Shown one piece after another: positions 54,908 to 61,010 of a stretch of DNA of 64,000 nt. The stretch comes from Hymenobacter aranciens (GTDB lineage Bacteria; Bacteroidota; Bacteroidia; Cytophagales; Hymenobacteraceae), in NCBI RefSeq assembly GCF_030580865.1, contig NZ_JAUQSY010000015.1, positions 1 to 64,000 on the forward strand, given 5' to 3'. Within the stretch, counting starts at the first letter, position 1. Every line of letters starts with the position of its first letter. The position numbers were made by a program, and so were the translations under genes. The notes below the pieces were generated by a model, which was not told where the DNA came from, did no database searches, and saw nothing but the letters and a program-made list of their open reading frames with translations.

Positions 54908-55576
54908 ATGCGGCCCCGCCAAACCCTGTTGCTGGGCCTTTTGCTACTGGTGCCGGTACTGGCCTTTTTGTTCCTGTACCGCTTTGGCACAAACCGTTAC
55001 GCGCTGCCCACTTACCTGCCCGACCGCGTCGATTCGACGCAAGTGGTGGGTAAGTGGCGGCGCGATACTGTTTTTCACCAGGTCGCCCCGTTTCGGCTGC
55101 GCTCCTCCGCCGGCCGGGCCGTGAGCAGCGACGAGTTGGGCCGCGGCCTCTACGTGGCCCAGTTCTACAGCGACGATGCGGCCAGCCCTTTGGTAGCGCG
55201 CGAGCTGCTGCGGGTGCAGGAGAAATTCCGCCACGAGCCGGAAGTGCGCCTCGTCACTTTCGTGACCACCGCCCCGCCTGCTACTGCGCTCACCAAGCTG
55301 GCCGAGCAGTATGGTACCATCGCGGGCAAGTGGTTTTTCCTTACCGCCAATGCTGATACCCTGCAGCAGCTGCTGAAACAGGAGTTCCGCCTCACTGCCG
55401 ACCCCAAGCGCCTGCCTGGTGCCGTGTACACCGCCAACGTGCCCGCCGGCCGCCTGCTGCTGGTCGACCGCCAGCGCCGGGTGCGCGGCATCTACGACGG
55501 CCGCGACGGCCGTGATATCGACCGGCTGCTAACTGAAATTACTGTGCAACTCTACGATTATGAGCACCCCCACTGA
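54908..55576 (+). CDS. SCO1/SenC-like protein lacking copper ligands
   Basis: 222 residues with an N-terminal membrane anchor (TLLLGLLLLVPVLAFLFLY). The thioredoxin-like fold of SCO proteins is recognisable: PFRLRSSAGRAVSSDELGRG, then YVAQFYSDDAASPLVARELL where SCO has its CxxxC copper site, and KWFFLTANADTLQQLL. The cysteine pair is absent (replaced in SDDAASP), and the distal His is also missing (GAVYTANVPAGRLLLVD). It therefore should not bind copper the usual way. Position (after subunit IV, overlapping the DUF420 gene by 17 bases) is normal for SCO. A true copper chaperone may be encoded elsewhere. Confidence 0.8.
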   Translation: MRPRQTLLLGLLLLVPVLAFLFLYRFGTNRYALPTYLPDRVDSTQVVGKWRRDTVFHQVAPFRLRSSAGRAVSSDELGRGLYVAQFYSDDAASPLVARELLRVQEKFRHEPEVRLVTFVTTAPPATALTKLAEQYGTIAGKWFFLTANADTLQQLLKQEFRLTADPKRLPGAVYTANVPAGRLLLVDRQRRVRGIYDGRDGRDIDRLLTEITVQLYDYEHPH

Positions 55577-56129
55577 ACAACTGCGCCCGCCGGTACTGGA
55601 CCCGGCCGATTATACCCGCTACAAAATCATTATGGGCGTGCTGGGCGCGGTGGTGCCGCTGCTGGTGGCCGTGCTTTACTATTTCCCCGAAACCTTCCGC
55701 ATTCCGGGAGCACAGGTGAAGTTTCTGCCGGCTGTGAATGCCGTACTCAATTCGCTGACTGCTGTGTGCCTGCTGACGGGTTTCTATTTCATCAGGCAGA
55801 AAAATGTGCTGGCACACCGTGCCATGATGGGCACAGCTTTCGCCTTTGGCGCGCTTTTCCTGCTGTCGTACGTGGCCTACCATTCGCAAGTACCTAGCAC
55901 TCATTTTGGCGGCGTTGGCACCATCCGGTTGGTCTATTTCTTTCTACTGCTGACGCACATCAGCCTGGCAGTGGTAACGGTAGCACTGGTGCTTTTTACG
56001 CTATACTTCGCCCTTACCGGCCAGTACACCAAGCATAAACGCATTGCCCGCTGGACCTTTCCGGTGTGGCTCTATGTGTCGGTGACTGGGGTTATCGTGT
56101 ACTTTATGATTTCGCCCTACTACACTTAA
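55560..56129 (+). CDS. DUF420 family membrane protein (CtaM-like oxidase assembly factor)
   Basis: 189 residues, five membrane helices: IIMGVLGAVVPLLVAVLYYF, VNAVLNSLTAVCLLTGFYFI, MMGTAFAFGALFLLSYVAYH, LTHISLAVVTVALVLFTLYF and WLYVSVTGVIVYFMISPYY. Conserved histidines occur in AHRAMMG, TKHKRIARWTFPVWL and others. DUF420 proteins lie in cox operons and the Staphylococcus homologue CtaM is needed for haem A oxidase assembly. Overlap with the SCO-like gene suggests coupled translation. Confidence 0.88.
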   Translation: MSTPTEQLRPPVLDPADYTRYKIIMGVLGAVVPLLVAVLYYFPETFRIPGAQVKFLPAVNAVLNSLTAVCLLTGFYFIRQKNVLAHRAMMGTAFAFGALFLLSYVAYHSQVPSTHFGGVGTIRLVYFFLLLTHISLAVVTVALVLFTLYFALTGQYTKHKRIARWTFPVWLYVSVTGVIVYFMISPYYT

Positions 56130-56167
56130 GCGGCGAACTTAACCACTTAAAACGTGTTCCATTACCT

Positions 56168-56422
56168 ATGAAAAAGCACACGCTCCTCGGATTTTTTACT
56201 CTGGCTATTGCTCTGCTGCTCAGCCTGCTGCCAATGGCTTCGCAAGCCCAGTGCGTGATGTGCAAGACGCAAGTGGAAGCTGCCCGCGCCGAAAAGGACG
56301 ACTACGACGTAACCGGCCTCAACAAGGGTATTCTCTATATGATGAGCATTCCGTATGTGCTGATGGGCGCAGTGGGCTATTTCTGGTATCGTCGCACGCA
56401 CCCGAAAACGGCGAAAGCCTAA
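56168..56422 (+). CDS. small CxxC membrane protein at the end of the oxidase cluster (84 aa)
   Basis: A signal peptide (LLGFFTLAIALLLSLLPMA, cut near SQAQ) is followed by CVMCKTQVEAARAEKDDYD and a membrane helix (GILYMMSIPYVLMGAVGYFWY) with a basic end. A CxxC in the periplasm next to the membrane fits a redox or copper-handling role. The position after the SCO-like and DUF420 genes fits oxidase assembly. Similar small proteins occur at this place in other Bacteroidetes; no assigned function. The frame upstream to 56066 overlaps the DUF420 gene and is not used. Confidence 0.8.
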   Translation: MKKHTLLGFFTLAIALLLSLLPMASQAQCVMCKTQVEAARAEKDDYDVTGLNKGILYMMSIPYVLMGAVGYFWYRRTHPKTAKA

Positions 56423-56457
56423 CCGTCGGCCCGCAGAATAATTCGGCAAAAAGCCGC

Positions 56458-56483
56458 AAATGCCGCCAATTGGCGGCATTTTT
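56458..56483 (+). terminator. terminator of the respiratory cluster
   Basis: AAATGCCGCCAA pairs with TTGGCGGCATTT, followed by TTTG. It is 36 bases after the CxxC gene. Confidence 0.85.
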
Positions 56484-56500
56484 GTTGCGCTTCAGTTTAC

Positions 56501-59500
56501 GTGTTTCGAGTGAGCGACCTACTACCTGCGCGGCGTTGGGGACCATTAGCCTTGCTGATGGCCGCTTTGCTATGCTTCGCCGGTGGTTATCTCACCGGCC
56601 GCTACGGCCAGAACCCGGGCGTGGTGCAGCGCACCGACGTGACGCGCCTGCAACAGCTGGTGCGCACTGCCGAAGCCACCGCCCGCCGCGATGCCGATAC
56701 CGTGGCCGCCCAGCTAGCCCAGGGTAAGTACGCTTTTGGCCCGCTGCTGGCCCGTAGTACCTACCCCACGTTCGTATTCGAAAACGGGCAGTTGCGCTAT
56801 TGGTCTGATGCTACGCTGCGGCCGGAGAACGACGCTACCAGCGGCCCGGCGGCTGAGCGGATGGTGAAAAATGCCTTCGGGGAATTTCTGTTGTTGCGGC
56901 GCATGGCCGGGCGCTACCTGGTGCTGACGTACGTGCCGCTGAAGCGGCACTACGGCATCAACAACCGCTACCTGCGCGATGGTGGGGCCGAGTCGCTGTT
57001 TCGCGGCCTGGAATTGAAAGTGGTAACCGACAGCGCCGCCCGTAACTTACCGCGCTTCGAAGCCGCCGATGGGCGCTACCTGTTTTCCATCAGGCGCTTG
57101 CAGCCTAACCCGCTGACCGGGCAATACGTGCCGCTGGCGCTGCTGGTGCTGGGGATAGTGCTGTATGCAGCCGGCTGGCTGCTGCTGGCGCGCCGCTGGT
57201 GGCTGGCTGGTCGGGGAGTAGCAGCCGTGGCGGCGCTGGTGCTGCCCTTGGGGCTGCTTCGAGGAGTGCTGCTGTATCTGGGGCTACCGTACTCATTTAT
57301 CGAGCTGCCGCTGTTTGACCCCCGGGTGTATGCGGTTTCGTTGTGGGCGCCGTCGCTGGGCGACTTACTGCTAAACTCCTTGCTAGCCCTACTGCTGGCG
57401 TATGGACTGGTGCTGCTGTGGGGGCATTTTCGCGTGCTGGCCCGGGTGCGGGCACCGCGTACGTTGCCGGGGCAGGCCTTGGCATTGGTAGGTATCGGCG
57501 CTGCATTTTGCGGATTACTGGCCTCGTTGTTTTCGTATTATTCCGACGCCTTCAGCAGCACGCAGCTTAGCCTGGACGTGACGCGCAGCATTCAGGTAAC
57601 GGGCTTTCGGCTGGGGCTGGCCCTGGCGGTGCTGCTGCATACCGGGGCGTATCTAACAGCCTTATTTCTATTAACTCAACTGACGGGTGCGGTGCTGCAG
57701 CATTTGTCGCGCCGGGCACTGCTGCTGGGACCAGGGCTGGCGGCGCTGCTGGCGCTGGCGCTGGGCCTCACCCTAGGGCAGCCGTGGGTATTGCTGCTGG
57801 GGGTGTTGCTGTTGTTTGCGGCGCTGGTACGGGCTGTGGGGCTGCAAGCGGCCCCCACGGCGGGCAATTACCAGACGTCGGTGCTGCTGGTGCTGCTGTT
57901 GGCGCTGGCCTCGGCCACGGGGGCGCTGGCGCTGTACGGGCACTTTGAAAAGCAGCTGCTGCTCGATAAGCAGCAAATTGCCAGTAACTTGTTGGTTGAT
58001 AATGACCTCCAGGGCGAGTTTCTGCTGGGCGAGCGAATTCAGGAAATTGCCGCTGACCCGTTTGTTCGGCGTTCCTTGCTCAGCGCGTTCAGCCAACCGG
58101 AGAATATCCGGCGGCGCGTGGCCCGGCAGTACCTCGGCGCTTATTTCGACAAATACGAAAGCAGCATCAGCCTCTACGATGCGGCCGGCCAACCCCTTGG
58201 TCGTGGTGAGCGCACCCCCTCGCTGGCGGCCTTGCAGGCTTATTTGCAAAAAAATGCCACCCAAACTGACCAGCCCGGCATCTACCTGCTACGCTCGGCT
58301 AATTCGTTTAGCTCGCGGCGCTACCTGGCGCTGGCCACGGTGGGGGCCCCGGCGGGCGGCGTCGGTCCGGTGCTGGGCACGGTGCGCGTGGAGTTGACTC
58401 TGAAGAAGCTAAGCGCTTACAGCGTATTGCCGGAATTGTTGGTTGACCAAAAGTTCTCCGAACCCGGCATGGCTACCCAGCTCAGCTACGCGGGCTACGA
58501 CCACGGCCAGCTGGTGTACAGCGAAGGCGATTTCGATTACGGTAATGACTTTATGCCGGCGCGCTTGCAGGAGCCGCGCCTCTACAGTGGCGGCGTGGTG
58601 GTAAATGGCTTCCATCACCTGGCCGTGCGCGGCTCGGCCGGCCGCACGGTGGTGGTGACGACGGCCACTTACTCTTTGGCGGATTGGCTGGCCAATTTTT
58701 CCTTCCAGTTTCTGTCGGGGGCAATTTTCTGGCTGCTGCTGAGCAGCTTGTATCTGCTGGTGCGCGGCTCGGAAGCCCGGCGGCTCCGGCTCAATTTCAG
58801 CACCCGTATTCAGCTGCTGCTCAACGCGGGCATTGTGATTCCGCTACTGGTGGTGAGCGTGGCCACGGCCAGCCAGCTTATTGCCGCCTACCAGCGCGAC
58901 TTGGCCAAAGCCTACGAGCGCCGCGGCCAGTTGGCCCTCGAAAGCCTGCGCCGCCGCCAGAACCTGCTGGGCGACTCGACCCGCCAGTCGCGCCTGTTGA
59001 GCGTGGTGCGCAACGTGGCCACACTCACCGAGACCGACCTGAACTTATACGATGCGCGCGGCGAACTCCTGGCCAGCAGCCAGCCGCTCATTTTCGAGGC
59101 GGGCCTGCTGGGGCCGCTGCTAAACCCTCAGGCCGTGGTGGCCCTGCGCGAGCGCGGCCAGCAGCGGGCCCTGCTCACGGAGCAGGCGGGTTCTTTGTCA
59201 TTCAATGCCTTGTACCTGCCGCTTCGTGCCTCCAGCGGCAGCGTGGCGGGGCTGATTCGCGGACAGTCGGGCGGTGCCGCCGCAGCGGCCGATTCAAGCA
59301 CTGCCGCTGTGCTGGCCGAGCTGCCCGGCACTGCCGACGAGTCGGCGGCCGCTACTGGCCCCATTGTCGGCTACGTGGGGATTCCGTTTTTCGACTCGGA
59401 GAAAGAGTTGAATACCAAGCTGACGGAACTGTTTACGACTATTCTTAACATCTTCACACTGCTGTTTCTGCTGTTCCTGGGGCTGGCTTTTGTGGCGGCC

Positions 59501-60367
59501 CGGCAGCTCACGGCCCCCCTCAAGCTCATCGCCGAGAAGCTGACCCACACCACCCTAACGGGCGAAAACGAGCTGTTGACCTACCAATCCTCCGATGACG
59601 AAATCGGCCTGCTGGTGCGCGAGTACAATACTATGCTTACCAAGCTCGAGGCCAGCAAGCAAGAGCTGGCCGCCCAGGAAAAAGAAGCTGCCTGGCGCGA
59701 AATGGCCCGGCAGGTAGCCCACGAAATCAAGAATCCGCTCACGCCCATGAAGCTGAGCCTCCAGTTCTTACAGAAAGCCATCAACGAGCGCCGCCCCAAC
59801 GCCGAGGAGCTCATCGGCCGCATTTCTCAAACGCTCATCACCCAAATCGACGTGCTGAGCGACATTGCCACCAGCTTCAGCACCTTCACCAACCTGCCCA
59901 CCATGCGTCCCGAGCGCCTCGACGTGGCGCCCATCCTGCGGCGCTGCACCGGCCTGCACCAGCCCGACGCCGCCGACGGCTCCCTGGATTTGAGCCTGCC
60001 CGACGATGCCGATACCTGCCGCTACGTCGTCTTTGCTGATGAAAACCTGCTGGTGCGCACTTTCAACAACCTGCTTATCAATGCCCGGCAGGCCGTGCCC
60101 GCCGACCGGATTCCGCACATTGCGGTGGCGCTGGAGACGGTGGGCGCGGGCAGTGTGCGCGTCACCATCCGCGACAACGGCGCCGGCATTCCCGAGGAAG
60201 TGCAGGAAAAAGTATTCGTGCCCAATTTCACCACCAAGGAAAGCGGCTCCGGCATCGGGCTGGCGGTGGCCAAGCGCGGCATCGAAAGCGCCGGCGGCAA
60301 AATATGGTTTGAGACGGTAGTGGGGGAGGGGACGACGTTTTTTATTGAGCTGCCGCTGGCAGGATAA
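56501..60367 (+). CDS. NtrY-like sensor histidine kinase, very large (1288 aa)
   Basis: GTG start at 56501 (a second GTG at 56510 is possible). The N-terminal membrane anchor (LALLMAALLCFAGGYLTG) is followed by a soluble domain, then a block of about seven hydrophobic segments (about 205-480), a second extracytoplasmic region, another membrane helix, and HAMP (about 990-1040, FVAARQLTAPLKLIAEKL). The kinase part has the H box QVAHEIKNPLTPMKLSLQF (His about 1074), N box NNLLINARQAVP, DNGAGIPEEV and SGSGIGLAVAKRGIESAGG. No receiver domain is attached and no response regulator lies in the window. It probably senses an envelope signal; the stimulus is unknown. Confidence 0.88.
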   Translation: MFRVSDLLPARRWGPLALLMAALLCFAGGYLTGRYGQNPGVVQRTDVTRLQQLVRTAEATARRDADTVAAQLAQGKYAFGPLLARSTYPTFVFENGQLRYWSDATLRPENDATSGPAAERMVKNAFGEFLLLRRMAGRYLVLTYVPLKRHYGINNRYLRDGGAESLFRGLELKVVTDSAARNLPRFEAADGRYLFSIRRLQPNPLTGQYVPLALLVLGIVLYAAGWLLLARRWWLAGRGVAAVAALVLPLGLLRGVLLYLGLPYSFIELPLFDPRVYAVSLWAPSLGDLLLNSLLALLLAYGLVLLWGHFRVLARVRAPRTLPGQALALVGIGAAFCGLLASLFSYYSDAFSSTQLSLDVTRSIQVTGFRLGLALAVLLHTGAYLTALFLLTQLTGAVLQHLSRRALLLGPGLAALLALALGLTLGQPWVLLLGVLLLFAALVRAVGLQAAPTAGNYQTSVLLVLLLALASATGALALYGHFEKQLLLDKQQIASNLLVDNDLQGEFLLGERIQEIAADPFVRRSLLSAFSQPENIRRRVARQYLGAYFDKYESSISLYDAAGQPLGRGERTPSLAALQAYLQKNATQTDQPGIYLLRSANSFSSRRYLALATVGAPAGGVGPVLGTVRVELTLKKLSAYSVLPELLVDQKFSEPGMATQLSYAGYDHGQLVYSEGDFDYGNDFMPARLQEPRLYSGGVVVNGFHHLAVRGSAGRTVVVTTATYSLADWLANFSFQFLSGAIFWLLLSSLYLLVRGSEARRLRLNFSTRIQLLLNAGIVIPLLVVSVATASQLIAAYQRDLAKAYERRGQLALESLRRRQNLLGDSTRQSRLLSVVRNVATLTETDLNLYDARGELLASSQPLIFEAGLLGPLLNPQAVVALRERGQQRALLTEQAGSLSFNALYLPLRASSGSVAGLIRGQSGGAAAAADSSTAAVLAELPGTADESAAATGPIVGYVGIPFFDSEKELNTKLTELFTTILNIFTLLFLLFLGLAFVAARQLTAPLKLIAEKLTHTTLTGENELLTYQSSDDEIGLLVREYNTMLTKLEASKQELAAQEKEAAWREMARQVAHEIKNPLTPMKLSLQFLQKAINERRPNAEELIGRISQTLITQIDVLSDIATSFSTFTNLPTMRPERLDVAPILRRCTGLHQPDAADGSLDLSLPDDADTCRYVVFADENLLVRTFNNLLINARQAVPADRIPHIAVALETVGAGSVRVTIRDNGAGIPEEVQEKVFVPNFTTKESGSGIGLAVAKRGIESAGGKIWFETVVGEGTTFFIELPLAG

Positions 60368-60371
60368 GGCC

Positions 60372-60902
60372 TTATTCAGCAAATATTTCTTCCCATTCCA
60401 GCGCCAGACCTGGCAGCGTAGCCACGGGCACCGGGCCGGGCTCAGCGTACTCGGCCGATAGACGGTATTGCCCATTGTCAAGTACGTAAATGGCCACCGA
60501 TTTTAAGCCCGGATACACTATCCAGTATTCGCTTACGCCGCTTTCCTCATAGAGGTCGAACTTAGTTTTGGTATCGCGGCTGGTATTGCCCGGCGACACG
60601 ATTTCTACAATCCAGTCGGGCGCACCCAGGCAGCCACGGTCGTCAAGCTTGCTGCGGTCGCACACTACGAAAATGTCAGGTTGCACGACGGTGGTAATCT
60701 GCTGGTCGCTGTTGCCGCCGTTGGTGGTCAGGCGTACATCGAAGGGAGCAACAAATGCCTGACCGATACTGCCCTTAAGATACTGGCGTATGATATTGGT
60801 AATAGTTGACAACACCACCTGGTGCAACTGTTGCCACTTTAGCATGTTGGCATAAGAGAAAGTCCGGTCTAAGTCGAACTGACGACGGGTAGCGACTGTC
60901 AT
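60372..60902 (-). CDS. Uma2/DUF820 family putative restriction endonuclease-fold protein
   Basis: 176 residues. The PD-(D/E)xK-type core is visible: VQPDIFVVCDRSKL (Asp), APDWIVEIVSPGNTSRDTKT (Glu and downstream Lys), and KFDLYEESGVSEYWIVYP. This is the Uma2 signature. The family is abundant in cyanobacteria and Bacteroidetes, and cellular function is unknown. It is convergent with the kinase gene, only 4 bases between the stop codons. A TAACTTTA motif lies about 20 bases upstream of the ATG. Confidence 0.85.
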   Translation of the reverse strand: MTVATRRQFDLDRTFSYANMLKWQQLHQVVLSTITNIIRQYLKGSIGQAFVAPFDVRLTTNGGNSDQQITTVVQPDIFVVCDRSKLDDRGCLGAPDWIVEIVSPGNTSRDTKTKFDLYEESGVSEYWIVYPGLKSVAIYVLDNGQYRLSAEYAEPGPVPVATLPGLALEWEEIFAE

Positions 60903-61010
60903 AGCAAACGGCTAGGGTGATACGTAAAGTTAACCCCCGGCCCACTAATTGCGCGGGCACGAAAAGCCCCTTCGCTGCGTTGTGGCCCTGCCGTTCCCGA
61001 CCTTTACTGC

